This document shows positions 43,501-56,072 of a DNA stretch of 64,000 nt, piece after piece (the first letter of the stretch is position 1; each line of letters begins with the position of its first letter). The stretch is from Myrmaecium sp. VS I D KN 1 (lineage: Eukaryota > Ascomycota > Dothideomycetes > Valsariales > Valsariaceae): assembly GCA_019775845.1 (NCBI GenBank), contig JADQAV010000017.1:62001-126000 (forward strand), read 5' to 3'. The notes beneath the pieces were generated by a model. The model was given only the letters and a program-made list of their open reading frames with translations, searched no databases and had not been told where the DNA came from. The position numbers and the translations under genes were made by a program.

Positions 43501-44831
43501 GAACCCTCTCACGCCCTTGACAAAAAAACGCGACCATAGAAGCAGAATCCTCACTATTCCGGCAAGAAACCTCACCCTAGATACTCAACGAAAAGCCTTT
43601 AGGATAGAGAAAAAAGATATAGAATATTATAATAGCCTCTTCTATTTATACTAATAATTTCTCTTGAATTTTTCTGAATATATAGGGACGGCTTTTTTGT
43701 ATTGCCGGTTAATGCACGGTCGCGTTTTTTTGTCAACGACTTGCCTCTCTTCCTTCCATGGATCGTCGTCGTCCCGGTTGCTTTCGGTTCCCGGGGATCC
43801 CGTTCGATCTACCGTTCTTAAATAGAACCTTCATCAAACCGAGCAATACGGTGGAAAAGCATAAAAAATAAATCAGTACAAATCAGTAGAAATCAATAAA
43901 AATCGGATTGACGATGTAGGTTACGTGCAGGAGGAAACGTCCACGGAAAAGGAGAAGTAGAACCGTCGCTTGCTTTCTGCAGAGACCAAAATCCGACGAT
44001 GCAGGAAGAGCTAAAGAATGCAGGATCGGCGGACAAAAAGAAGAACGGAAGGGAAAGTGGAAAGCTTCTAGAAAGCTTCCTAATTATTTTAAAAAGGGGA
44101 GTGGGGTTGGGAGCGGGGCGGGACGATCATTATATCTTATTATCCACTACTTAGTATGCCTAAGGTACTACAGAAAAAGAGAAAATAGGAAGAGAAAACA
44201 AGAATAGATTGCTAGAGATGTCTTTCTTTTTAGAGGTAAGGAAGACCGGGGAGTGCACCCGCTTGCGACTTGACGGGAGGGATCGACCGGTAATGCGAAT
44301 GATATAGGAATATGGTACAGCAAGTCACTCTTCCTCGACACTGGCGTGGGGGTGAGGGGTTGATGAGATCCGCTCAGGGCAGGATCATCGCAACCAGTCA
44401 ACATGGAAGGCAGCATATAGAGGATGTTTGAAGCTTTATCTAGGAAATAACTATGAATGAGTTCCCATCCGGAACGATCGATGAGCGTAAGATATGTACC
44501 GTCGTCCGCAATGTTCTCTTCACAAAGCATATACATGTATAGGATGATTAAAGCGGTGTACATAGCTCTGTACTAAGCTTTCCAATCAACGTAGCCTCTC
44601 GTCTCCAAAGTCTCAAAGCGTCTTCATCATATTTTGTCTTTACATCGTCCCCTCGGGGGTATCAAAACAGCAATAACCACCTCGGCCTTCCGTCCACTTT
44701 AGCTTCCAACTCCGTCGGCCTGTCGTTCATGTTGCTGGGGCGGTCGAGAGCCCCCGGACAACGGGGAAGAGGAGAGTAAGGTCGCCCGTCAGCGAGTTTC
44801 GGTTCGGTGTCGTGTCCAGTTCGCTGATCCA
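40560..44831. other. Gene-poor tract upstream of KNR4
   Basis: 4.27 kb with no accepted gene. It probably carries the KNR4 promoter and leader (right side of KNR4) and the DUF2423 gene 3' region. Composition varies: GC-rich with CAG/CACCAC runs at 40900-41500, C/T-rich at 42480-42660, and AT-rich at 43600-44200. It holds the MITE-like element listed separately and degenerate AAATCAGTA/AAATCAATA repeats near 43867-43907. Confidence 0.55.
43517..43736. mobile_element. MITE-like element, 220 bp, perfect 19 bp TIRs
   Basis: The left end TTGACAAAAAAACGCGACC (43517-43535) is repeated exactly as an inverted copy at 43718-43736. The interior is AT-rich (43600-43690) with no open frame of note, and CCGGCAA recurs inverted inside both ends (about 43559 and 43703). 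Length and structure fit a non-autonomous DNA transposon. No clear target-site duplication was found next to the ends, and no transposase lies in the window. The superfamily is not assigned. Confidence 0.72.
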
Positions 44832-45736
44832 TCATTTCTTTCCACGCGGCTTCGCGAAAGTCATCGCGTTCTTCGGCTTCTTCTTGTCCTTGGCGTGGCG
44901 CTTCTGAATCCTGTTCTCGCGCCTCTTCTTCTGGGCACTCTTGCTTAGGGTCGTGGTCGCGGCGTCGGTGATTTCGAAATCCATAGTCGTGTCTTCGTGA
45001 AACAAAAGAAATAGCCGTTAGCTTCAGGGCTCGGAACCATACAGGCGGATATTAGGGGTCCTCAAAAACAGAGCGTGGATAGTAGACCCCAAAGGCTAAT
45101 AACAAATCCCAAGCCCTATGACCATGTCCTCTCAAAGACTGTCGTGTGGTGGGTGTATGGGCTGATGTCGTGATGGCGGAGAGTTCAGCACGGGTATTTC
45201 CAGTTAACGGCGAGCGAGCCATCCCGGTTGAAAGCGATATTGTCACCGAGGCCGAGGGCAAGGAAGAAATATTCTTCGCACTCCCGCTCGGCGTCGACGT
45301 CGGCGTTCGAATCGCTCATCTTGGAGTCGCTATCGTAGCCGGTGAAAGAGGACATGGTCGGACTCGACGAAGCCGAGAAAGAGGCAGGGATTTGCAAACT
45401 GAAGCTGCTGCGCTGAGTCTGAGGCTTGATGAGGGAGGTGGTCAAACCTTCAGCAGTATTCGTCGTCTCTCTTTCAACAGTCTCATCCTTGGCAGAGCCT
45501 GGAGCGACAGCGACGCGGTCAGCCTGAATTCTCGCATTCCTGACCGACGGAAGATGCTTACCAGCAGTGGCATCGATCTCCGTCGCTCCGGCCTTTGCTG
45601 GCTTGGGAGCGGAGGCGAGCTCCTGTATTTTTTGAGACAAACGTTCGGTGCGAGCGTCGACAGCAGGGCCAAAGACGCGAGCGCGGAGTTTGCTCTTGTT
45701 GCCCTTGATGCGGCTGGCACGGAGACCTTTCGCCAT
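44832..45736 (-). CDS. DUF2423 / LLP-like nucleolar-type small protein
   Basis: Proposed exons 45736..45562, 45498..45448 and 44992..44832 give 128 residues. The N-terminus MAKGLRASRIKGNKSKLRARV and FGPAVDARTERLSQKIQEL is the DUF2423 signature. The last exon encodes MDFEITDAATTTLSKSAQKK and KPKNAMTFAKPRGKK, the basic tail usual for this nucleolar, ribosome-biogenesis-associated family. Intron 1 is canonical (GTAAGC..CTCCAG). Intron 2 is long (455 nt) with an unusual GTTTGA donor but a good branch point (GCTAAC) and ACGAAG acceptor; phases agree. Reading on from exon 2 without splicing gives a different Ser/Asp-rich C-terminus ending at 45185, so an alternative isoform is possible. Family is fairly firm, the second intron less so. 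Confidence 0.75.
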
Positions 45737-46533
45737 TTCTGTTTGATGTTTTCAACGAACAGTGTTGGATGGGTGCGTAGAGAGATGGGTCTAGTGAGTT
45801 TTGATGGAAAGACCGAAGCGTATCCTTGGAGTTGTAGATGTGAAGAGTTCGTGGTGAGCGAGAGGCCGCTTTAGATGGGCGGGCACGTAGGTACTCCGTA
45901 CAGCAGTGCTTTCGGGGTTTAACTTTTTCTGCCGGTGGCGGTGCCCACCGCGCCCTTCAGATAGGCGGATAGGCGGGCGGAGAGAGCCTTGGCGTGGTGT
46001 TTGGGGGACTGCGCCAGGCCAGGCGCACCGTACTGCCCTTGGCGGGACCTGGCCGGGAAGGTTTTGCGGTAGAGGACGGGCGTCGGCGGGGAAGTCCGAG
46101 AGGATCGCAATCCGCACCCACCTTCGATATCCCGCGGCGAGGGCAATAGGTACAGTAGTACCTCACCTGTAGGCGGACGGGACTGGCATCGAGCCCATCT
46201 GCATCTTCCTCTCCTCACGGCGTCACGGCGAGTGTGGACAGGCGCCCAGGCACTCCGCGCCGACTTGGATAGAGCGCCTTAGCACTTCGTTTCGCTTCGT
46301 CATAGGTCCTTGTTGCCCGTTACGGCCAGCGGCTTTGCACTTCACTCCCGCACCTCACCACTTTCCATTCCGACCGCCATGCTCGCCGCTCCCCGTTGAG
46401 CCTCCCGATCCGCTTCACACGGCCGCCCGCGCAACTTCCATGTCTCCGCGGCTTCGCCCACCCCCTGCCGCTGCTCCCAACTACCACGCGCCTGTAGTAT
46501 CCGCGTCCGTTTGCTGAGGCTGCATCCTGCGAC
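45737..46533. promoter_or_regulatory. Divergent promoter, DUF2423 / SUMO ligase
   Basis: About 800 bp between divergent start codons, GC-rich in the centre. No gene was seen. Confidence 0.5.
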
Positions 46534-48728
46534 ATGGCCTCGTCCCGCGAGACTGTGCACATGCAGGCGCAGGCGCAGGCTATCACCAACAAGATCAAGA
46601 CATTACTGAATAGCGATTTGAAGGAGATCTGTAGAGGCGAAGGCCTTGCCGTCTCAGGCATCAAGAATACCCTCCAAGGCAGGATCACCAACTGTACGTC
46701 TCTTCTTCACGGGTGCGCGTCTTCTCTGCTTGCGGAGACTGGTGATACCCTTCACCCGTAGAACCCTTCGCTGACTGCGGTCACAGTGGTTGAGCATTAC
46801 TTGCAGAACGGGAATGCTGCTCGTCTCGACATCCTACACTACCGCGTCCATAACCACGGCGCCGCTCCTCCGCCGTCGTACAACGCTGCAGGACCCGATG
46901 TCATTGAGTTCGCAAGCCCTAGCTACACCTCACACTCTTCACCTGCTGCATCGAATTCGTACAAGACCATGACGAACGGCCATGGCATCTCCTCGTCGCC
47001 GCTACCTCCTCCACCACCGTTACTCGGTTCCTATGCAGGAGCGAGGACGGGTATGCTCCTCCTCGTGCCATTGATGAGCCGATGCTGACTTCGTCGCAGT
47101 GAGATATCAATTCAAGAATAGCCCTTTCTACGATGTCTTAGAGCCGCTTGCAGATGTGTTAGACCTGCAGGGTAAGTCCTTCCTCCACCATGCTCGGGCG
47201 AAGTAGTGGTAATGCCGTCACTTCAGTGCTAAGTCATGCAGCAACCCCGAATCACCGCAATTCAGCACAGCTTCCGTTGAAGCTGACCCCGGCTACTTCC
47301 GACCGTCTTAAGGAAGACCCGAGCCTGCGGATCATGCTATTCTCTGCCCTTGATCAACCGCTAGGGCCATACACGCGTTTCGATGTTGCATTTCCGCAGC
47401 AGATCGAGGTCAAGGTGAACGGCGATGAAGTTCGGGCCAATTTCAAAGGACTGAAGAACAAGCCGGGCTCTACCCGTCCAGCCGATATCACGGACTTTGT
47501 GCGCAAAGTGCCGAATTATCAGAACAATATACAGATCACCTACGCACTTACGACAAAGGTGAACAGCAACATCTCGTCAAAGCCAGAGGTTCTTACCCAG
47601 CGAGAGATCCAGACCCATATTGCTACCTCGCAGTTCAAGTAATGGCTACTAATCTGCATTTTGAAAACAGAAATTCCATGTCGTCGTGAATCTAGTACGA
47701 AAACATACCGTTGAAGAACTCACCGCCCGTATCAAGAAGGGGAGGTACATCTCCAAAGAACTTGTTATTAACGACAGTAGGTGGTGCATCATCTATCAGC
47801 TGGTCCACTGTAGCTAAATTATAATGCAGTGGTACGAAAGGCCGATGACCCGGACATTGTGGCTACATCGACGGTTATGTCATTGAAGGATCCTGTCTCG
47901 ACATTGCGTATCAGCGTTCCGTGTCGCTCAACGATATGCACGCATAACCAGTGTTTCGATGCCGAGTCATTCCTTCAATTGCAAGAACAGGCTCCCACAT
48001 GGGTCTGTCCGGTCTGCAATAAAACAGTGGCCTTTGAGGGGCTAGTAGTTGATCAGTAAGTCTACGTCATTCTCATAGATAAGGCTTCGCCCTTACATGT
48101 AATCAGATACGTCCAAGAGATATTGCAAGCAACCCCAAAATCAACAGAACAGGTTACTATTGAGCCGAATGGTAAGTGGTCACAGGGGGTTTCAGCGGAT
48201 GAATCCACCCAGCGCAATGGCGCCGGAAAAGGTGGCGCAGAAGATTACAGCGACGATAGCGATGATCTTATTGAGATCACCGACCAGCGCGTGAAGAACC
48301 TCAAACAAGAGGCATCCAACACACCGACTTCCTTGGCTCGCACTCCACCTCTATCATCTCGCGAGCCGTCTACGGTTGGCTCAGCAGGTCCAAAGACTGG
48401 CAACAAGCGTACTTCTGAGTACATTGATCTTACATTAAGCGATGACGAGGAGCCCCCTCGACCCGCCAAGAAACCCGCGTATCACAACGGGACCAGTAGC
48501 AGTGCTGTCGGATCCGCGAATGCATTAGAGCGACAGGCTCCATTTCGTCCAATCGCGGCTCCAAGACGAAATCTGGTGGCTTTTAGCATCCCACAACAAA
48601 ACCAACCTCAGGTTCATCAGAACCTCCCGCAGCGGTCTCTTCCGCCGCCTCACGGGGCTCCTGCACTTCCAGCGCCACCTGGCTATCCAGGCAGCGTGGA
48701 GTATGGTGGTCACGGAAGTCCTACCTGA
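46534..48728 (+). CDS. siz1: PIAS/Siz-type SUMO E3 ligase
   Basis: Seven exons, 46534..46693, 46787..47050, 47100..47171, 47242..47558, 47671..47776, 47830..48055 and 48107..48728, give 588 residues. Domains in order: SAP (NKIKTLLNSDLKEICRGEGL, VSGIKNTLQGRITNLVEHYL), PINIT (VRYQFKNSPFYDVLEPLADV; FDVAFPQQIEVKVNGDEV; FHVVVNLVRKHTVEEL) and the SP-RING/MIZ finger (CRSTICTHNQCFDAESFL, TWVCPVCNK). The C-terminus carries a likely SUMO-interacting motif, EYIDLTLSDDEE, and an earlier DLIEITD. The enzyme moves SUMO from Ubc9 to nuclear substrates such as PCNA and septins in yeast. Two introns have visible TACTAAT-like branch points. All zinc ligands of the finger are present. It is complete. Confidence 0.95.
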
Positions 48729-49964
48729 CATCGTCACTACGGTCACCGATTCATATTATTCCGAGCTTGGCATCGCCTCGTCAAAACGTCCGGTCGCGCC
48801 TTTTCTCACATTCCCGCTCGACATGCCGCAACCACCTAGAAGACCCGGATCGCTACTTGCCCCCTGAAAGCCAGGGCAAAGGCAGCATACCCAGTCTGCG
48901 CGGCAATCAAGTCGTCGACTCAAACACCTCGTCCAAGCGGCTCTCTAGTCACCGCAGTGTACTTATCAACTTGCCAGTTGGGGAACATACGCGCACCGAT
49001 CTCGGTTTCATCCCCGATGATATTCCCTTTCTCGTACTCTCTTCCCACAACATAGCGCTGGCGAGGCGTCTTTGGTCTTTTTTTTTTCTTCTACTTTTCC
49101 CTTTTCGTTCTGTCCAATGATCTTCCTAAAGGAATGTGTAACACTGGGGAGGGGGGTGGGGGGTGGGAGACAAGGGTTCCATTATACCACCATGGACCAT
49201 TTTTCTTTTCTTTTTTCTTTCTAATTCTCCTTCAGTTCTCTCTTGGAACGGCGGGGAGAAGGGGGCCGGGGGGCAGCACGTGAAGGCGTTTTGATCGGGA
49301 ACGTGCCGTCACGCATACATACTCAGGCCTGACGGAGGAGAGGTGGGATTTTTAAAACTCGCAGGGAGTTATAGACTAGTCGAACTTGATAATATCCCTC
49401 TGCTTTTCCGTCTCCCCTTCCTGCCCTTTCGCCTTCATAGCCTTCAAGCGACAACCCTCGCCCTCGCTTTCTCCCTCCCTCCCCTACCTGTTATATCCAA
49501 ACAAAAGAAGAAAAAAAATCATATGGGTGTTCTGAAGGAACACATTCATGTTCAGACCCAAAAAGTATGACTGAGGAGGGACCCATGCTGTATGCTCCGC
49601 TCCGTGCATAAGTGTATCAGATAGAAGCAAAGCAAAATAGTCATATGTTTATTTGGCACTCTTCAAGGTCATTGCGCAAAGGACAAGTGTGCAGTTCAAG
49701 TGAACGGCCTCAACTAAAGCGTTAAGAAAATCCATTATTAAGGTAAAACAGGCTAAGTAACATGTCGTAGATAAGAGCAAGGAAACAGAGAAGAGACATC
49801 TTCTACCTAAATTCTATCTAGTATGTGTTTTCGTCGCCTGTCTACCCGATGCTCAACGATCTCACGCTCTCACGATTTCGTTGCCAGGCAGGAGAAAAGA
49901 CATAAAAGGATATATATATCAGCAAGATCATCTCAACAAAATCTAGCGTGGCTTGAACGTGGAC
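48729..49964. other. Intergenic between convergent genes
   Basis: About 1.24 kb. G-runs (49149-49169) and T/C tracts are present. A plus-strand frame directly after the SIZ stop (48767-49120) was not accepted as coding. Confidence 0.5.
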
Positions 49965-52395
49965 TTAGTTATCACCAAGATCCAACCCTTCGAGTCTAGG
50001 AAGCTTGGTCTCGCCTGCCTTATAAGGCACTCCGGCAGTCTCACGGGCCATATCGTTGATCCATTTGCTGTGAGGACGGATCACCGTGCCGTTTGAGAGC
50101 TCATCCGCAAGGTAGAGCCATGCCAGGGCGTTACCAACAGTCGACACCTCGTCACTAACATGGGTAGCAGCGTACTCGGACATGTCGTCATAGAGATCCT
50201 GGTCAGAGAAGAGTTTGTACAGATATTCCGCAGTCTGCTCGGAGTCACCAGGCTCGACGAGGAACCCGGACTTGTTGTGCTGGACCTGCAGAGGGATACC
50301 TCCGGCTTTGGTGGCGATAATCGGGATACCCTTGTGCAGAGCCTCGGAAACCTTGACCTCAAAGCCTTCACGCGTGGACATCTGGAGGGCAACCTTGGCG
50401 TTAGACATCAGCGCATTGAGGAGCTGGTCAGTGGGACCAAGGCGCATAACAACAACGTCGTCCTTGATGTCCGAGTAAACCTTCTCCAGAAGGTCAAAAG
50501 TTTGATCGTATATGAGCGAAGCATCAGGATCATCGATGGCGCCATGGCCGGCGATGACAAGCTGCGGGATCTCTTTCTTGCCGTCTTCACCCTGATACTT
50601 GGGGTCCTTGGCCAAGTACTTCCTACGGAAAGTCGCATAGGAGGCCAGCACGTCTGGAATACCCTTAGCCGGGTCAAAACGAGCGATCTGAACAATGTAG
50701 TCGCGGTTCGGAAAGTCGAGACGGTTCATACGGGCCTTCCAGCACTCTCCGTTGAACTCATGGATGTAATACTGGGTGTCCCAGTCGGACAGCTCCTTGT
50801 TCAAGCCGTCGAGCCAGTCGGTAGTGGCAGGCATATAGCCGACCTTGTCAAAGTCGACGTTGTTAGGAACAAATGCACGGACGGGGTGCGAGATGAACAC
50901 ATCAGCCTGGGAGACATGGTTCCAGACCCAGTCCCAAACCTCGGAAGTCGGGGTAGAAGAATCATCGGCAAGATCTGCACGCACTTGAATGTGCGAGCGG
51001 AAGATGACCGGACGAGTCGGGTCGAGTTTCTTAGCAATGCCGACAAGAGATGGCATCTGCGGGTCATCGACGATGATCACATCAGCACCGCCCTTGAAGC
51101 GAGGGGCTAGAGCGCCGCCTTCAGAGATCCAGAAGCGTTCGGCGTTCTGCAAGACCCAAGCGTCAAGAACCTCTTTCTGAGAGGGAGTAAGACGTTCATT
51201 CGCAGCTGCAACACCCTGCAGGATGTTGTGATTGGTCTTGGTGATACGGAAGACCTCAGGCTTAGGCTTAGGAACGTACCTGGAGAACAACAGGACGTAC
51301 ATTAGTAAACGGCGTGGTCCCCTGCAGTTTCTTACGGAAGGCTTACCAGGCCGCATCAACACCGACAAGACGGAAGAACCGGATCAGCGCGTGTCTCATA
51401 AGAGCCACACCACCGCCTTGAGGGGTACTGTTGAAGAACGCGATACGGGTGTTCTTCTTCTTGAGTGAGGTCACATATTTCATGGTAGCCTCCCAAGTCT
51501 GGGGGCTTACGGTCTCGGGGTATTGGTCCAAGCAGGTGATTTGGGCATGACCACTGGAGTCGACTTCGACTTGGTTGCGGAAGCCGACCTGGACGCGGGG
51601 CTGAAGGTTCGGTCCGAAGAACCTAAAGAGCGGTGTCAGCCACAGTCAGACAAATCCAGCCGTATTGTCCGAAGCTGCAGTGTAACGTACATCAAGGCCT
51701 TGCGGGCCATCGAGTCGGCCTCTTCGTCGACCGTCAATGCTGCGGTGCGGTTGACGGGGATTGGATATTCGAGACCACGCTCGAACACCAATGGCACGAT
51801 GTCCAGCTCTGCCCAGAGCCGAGCTGGAAGCTGTGGGCTCATGTTCACCGCTGTCTTTGTGATACCGGCACCAACGAATTTGTAAAGATGTTCGTGCTGG
51901 TAGCTCCGAATCTTGTCCACGAGGTACTCGGCGAGAACACCCGCTCTTTCCTCCACGGGAAGAGGAGTCCGCGAACCTGTCGGAGTGACAAATCCGCTGT
52001 CGGTTCCGCTGGCGACGCTGCTGTCGCCGTTGCGGCCACCGAGGGTTTGCACTGCGAAGTCGATACTATAGGTACCGTCATGGGAAGCAAAGCCGACGTC
52101 AATCGTGCCGCCTTGACCTTCGGCAACCGCGATACCAATGAAGAGTGACTTGGGAAGAATTAGAGACGCACTGATCTGACGGGCAAGCTATGGGAATTCT
52201 TTGTACCTGAAGGCTCACGCCATACTCGCCGCCTGCGGTAGCCTTAGCCACAAGCTCCATCTGCCTCTTCGAGGCTCTGGCCTGAAAAGCATGGCGAGTT
52301 CTCTGGCGACGAAGGTTGGGCCTGCGATGGCCGCCGGCGCCAGTCGCTCCCCGGAGGTGGGTGGGAATTGCATCCTGAGGGCCGAGGGTTGCCAT
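49965..52395 (-). CDS. ccg-9: Trehalose phosphorylase (CCG-9 type, GT4)
   Basis: Four exons, 52395..52207, 52148..51691, 51622..51347 and 51279..49965, give 745 residues. The N-terminal domain reads SLFIGIAVAEGQGGTIDVGF and NGDSSVASG. The GT-B glycosyltransferase part has QGGGVALMRHALIRFFRLVG, DVIIVDDPQMPSLVG, YIVQIARFDPAKGIPDVL and the E-x7-E motif REGFEVKVSEALHKG followed by PIIATKAGGIPL. This is the retaining trehalose phosphorylase/synthase family known from Neurospora as clock-controlled gene 9 and from mushrooms. It interconverts trehalose plus phosphate with glucose and glucose-1-phosphate. Five STRE-type bases, AGGGG, occur upstream at 52817 and 52992, which would suit stress control but could be chance. 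Identification is firm. Confidence 0.94.
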
Positions 52396-55310
52396 GATGC
52401 TGATGTGCTTTTGCCAGATGTAGTTTCAGTGCAAGTAGTAGACGAGGTAAGGTAGTCGGTCAGATAAGTAGCTTCAGGCGTTCAGCAGCTTTATGTATGT
52501 CACGGCGAGTGAGGGAACAAAGCAAGGAAGGAAGAAAGAAAGGAAGGAAGCAAGCGAGGTGTGATGTCCCTCCGGTGTCTTTTGACCAATTCGAGGCCGG
52601 TGGACGAGGACAACGGGAAGGAGGGACCAAGGCAGGTGGATGAGAGGCCGGAAGTGAATGGAGGACAGCCCCGGGGCAATTCTTATAGCTGTGGAACAGT
52701 CGGTGTGAGTGCATGGAAGCCAAGGGATGCAGGTAGCCCACGCAGCACCTTCTCGTACCACGCCTGACCTGCAATAAGGCTGCTCGTCGTGCATGATGGC
52801 GTGCGGGATTGGACAGAGGGGGCTTGTTACCTTGCAGATTCGTCGGCTGGGCCGTCTGTTACCCGAGTGGCCGTCGGACAAGGGCTGAAGCGTGTCTAGA
52901 GGCGGGATCTGGGGAAAAGCCGTCAAGGATGAAGGTGGTTACGATGGGAGTGCAGGCAGGGAAGAGACAAGTGAAGTTTGGTGCAGGAGAGAGAGGGGTA
53001 ACTGAGGTGGTAAGTACTAGGTAGGTAGTAAGGTGGGAGTGTGGGAGGTGGGAGGCGGGAGTGGAGGTGGCAGTAGGTAATGTAGTCCTGTACCTAAGTA
53101 GAGCTCCCCCAAGGGTCCTGTCTACCTACTACTCTTTAAGAAATTGACGTCGTATGATGATGCCAGGGCAGGAACGAATGGCCGATGACGTTGGTCGGCA
53201 ATCCATGGCTCCGACGGGAGTCCATCATGGCTCTTTGATAACCTACGGACAGTCGATCCATTGAGATCCGGGGCCTTCCTACTAGTTGCTAGCAGGAGTA
53301 CGTATTGCTCCATCTTCCGTGGGGGGAACCGGGGGCGCTCGAGGCCTTAGGTTGGATTCCCACGGGGGTTGCCCACGTACCTCCCGAGGTAGGCAAGGTG
53401 AGCGAGAGGCTGAGGTAGATCTCGTGCCCAGGAGCACCGGTACCAGTGGGCTGCTCGCAGATCACGTGCACGATCCTCCTCCGCATCCTAAAGTCCGGCT
53501 GCTCCGATCAAGGGACCAGAACACCAGCACAGAACACAGCACAGAACACCAGGTCACGGCAGACAGCCCACCTGCTTCCCTGACTGGCGCACAACAACAA
53601 AGCAAGAGAGGGTGCATGATCCCGTGGAAGCTCCAAGCCCAAAGCTCCAAGCCCAAGCCCAAGCCCCTTGTAACAACCTCTACCCTGCGTGCCATCCCCA
53701 TTCACTCACCCTGATTCCATAACCGCAAGTGAGTGTAAGTTTAGCGTCCTACCTGTACATCACCCCCACCATCGTTCGCTCGCCAGAAGCATTCGGCGGC
53801 AGCCTCGCGCGGATTCTACTCCTAGCATGCATCCCAGTTCCATACCGAACCAGCAACGGTCGCAGCCAACGAACGGCGCGGCCGTTCGGGCTGGAATGTG
53901 TGGCTACCTGGCCTGGCTGCTTCTCGCCTTCGCTCGCCTTCCGCGCATCCCACAGAAGCGGTGAGAGGTACAGTATGTACAGTACGTCCATCCATCCAGA
54001 TGTAGCATGCTCGTGCTGGGCCTGCAGCCTTTCCCTTCATCTGTCTGAGACCTCGCTGCTCCGCGCAAGCTGAGCATCATGAGACCCGATGGGCGGTGGC
54101 ATGCTCGCGGGTGTCACTGCACGTTGCGATTGCTATCCTTAGCTTTCCCCCCCAGTCCAGCCCAGCCCGTTGGTTCTTGGTTCCTTTTCTTTTTCTCGCG
54201 TGGACGATCGGGGCAAATCGCGAAGCGGGTTACGACTGACGGTGTTCTGGTTCGGTTTCGGGTTCGCGACCATCGTAGATGAAGTTGCGGTGGTGCTTGG
54301 TTCACTGGGCGGTGGACGGGGTAGGCGAGCGAAGCATGCTCACGAGAATGCGACTGCGTGCGCGCGCGCGAGCGCGCAGTCAGGGCGCTGGCCTGCCGGA
54401 GAGGCGCAGGACGCCAATGCAAGCGGCGGACCTCTGGCCGCAGAGGAGCGTACGGTAGGTCGTGTATCGCTATCTCGGCCGTCCTGAAGTACGGGATCTT
54501 CGGGGTCGCAAGTCGCAACGTCCTGCGACGGGGCGGCGGAGCCCGCGGCACCTGGCGACGGGGGAAGCTAATGACCCTACCCGATTGTCCGAGTTTCCAG
54601 TGCCGGCGGTTGAACAGACGGCCCATTTCAACATCTCCGAGACGGTGGGAAGATGTTTCTCTGCAGGCGCCACGGCGGTCATGGTCTGGTCGACAGAGTG
54701 AGTGACTGTGGTCAGTCAATGGAGAGCCAATACCCGCGGGCGGGTTTGTTCGTTGGTGATGCGTCTCCCATCGATCATCCAGTATGGATTGATTGCGGGA
54801 CACACTGTGGCAGGAGGGGGAGAGGCGAGGGGCATGGGCGTACAACGTCGACGGGCGGTGGCAGTCGCATTGGAAGCGTGCCGCGTATAGATGCGCGCTG
54901 TGACAAGGTAAACGGCATGTTTGATGCAATGAAATGCTCTCGGTGCAACTGAGGCTTGATGACAGCGAGAGTTCTTAAAGGAGGCCATGCGGTTGAGATG
55001 TGAGTTGGCCGGTGGCCCTGTTCACTACCATGTCCGGTCAGCGACCTCTTACTTGATCCCAACACTATCAAATACCGAAAGAGGGTTTCATCATAAGATA
55101 CTGTCAGAAGGTAAGAAGGTTTTTGTTGGACTACGTGGTATATAGAAAAGGAGTAACTATTCAACAGGTTACGGGAACGATAGTGTCCCTTACGAAGAGC
55201 GCTTTTGCGCTGTGAGAGCCAGTTGCCAACTGCTATATAAAAACATGACCTCGAGTGTAAGCGAGACCATGTCTTATCGGCTGCCCCATTGTTGAGGCAT
55301 GCGCTTCGTA

Positions 55311-55330
55311 CATACATACATACATACATA
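55311..55330. repeat. (CATA)5 tetranucleotide repeat
   Basis: Five consecutive CATA units, followed shortly by another TACATACATG stretch. Confidence 0.9.
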
Positions 55331-56032
55331 GCTATGTACATACATGTGCATTGGCAATTTGCATGCTCTGCAATGCCTGTGGCGCTGCATTCACCCCGAA
55401 TCCAATATCAAGCCGTCTCTTCAAACGAGAGACAGCAGCGACGCAGGGCAAAATACGTCGTTCGACGCGAAGGTGCAGACGCACGTTGTTGCAGCCTCTT
55501 CCATCCGGCAACCTTTGTACATGCTCCGATATAATGGAACTTATCGCGTGCGACTGAGAGAACCAATTTTGGGTACAGTACATGCAGTATATGTACAGCA
55601 TGTAACTACAGACCTGTTGCACTGCCGACGGGTACGGCGGATACGGTAGTGATGAGGAGTGAGCTCGACCGTCAAGGTTGATTGCGACCGTTGACGGCTT
55701 TCTTCCGTAGCATACTGGTGGTCATCATCAACATCATCATCACCATGATCATCATCATCATCCGCCGACGGGTGGGAACTCGGAGCACGGAAGCGGGATT
55801 GACGGACGGGAACATCGGGGAGTAACTCTTGCCTAACCCAACCTATCAAAAAAAGGGAAGAAAAAGTCTTCGGCAGGCGTCAAGGCATCAACCGGGCCCA
55901 CGCACCTAAAATTTACCGAACAGGGCAGCCCAGCACCGGGGGGAGGGTGAGGTGTATCCGTAGTGAGTAGCCACCAGGCCGCCAGGCAAACAAACGCCAC
56001 GGACGCCCCAGGCCACCGGCAGCACGTCAGGG

Positions 56033-56072
56033 CATCAGGGAATCAGGGCATCAGGGCATCAGGGCATCAGGG
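56033..56072. repeat. Octamer tandem repeat CATCAGGG
   Basis: Five consecutive 8-bp units (one reads AATCAGGG), preceded by a partial GTCAGGG copy. It lies in the upstream region of TUP1. Confidence 0.95.

Noticed and set aside
45146-45874. 242-codon plus-strand frame
   Set aside because: Antisense to the DUF2423 gene, which has a clear family signature.
54114-54929. 271-codon minus-strand frame between trehalose phosphorylase and TUP1
   Set aside because: Arg/His/Pro-rich with no recognisable domain, and overlapping frames of similar quality exist on both strands.
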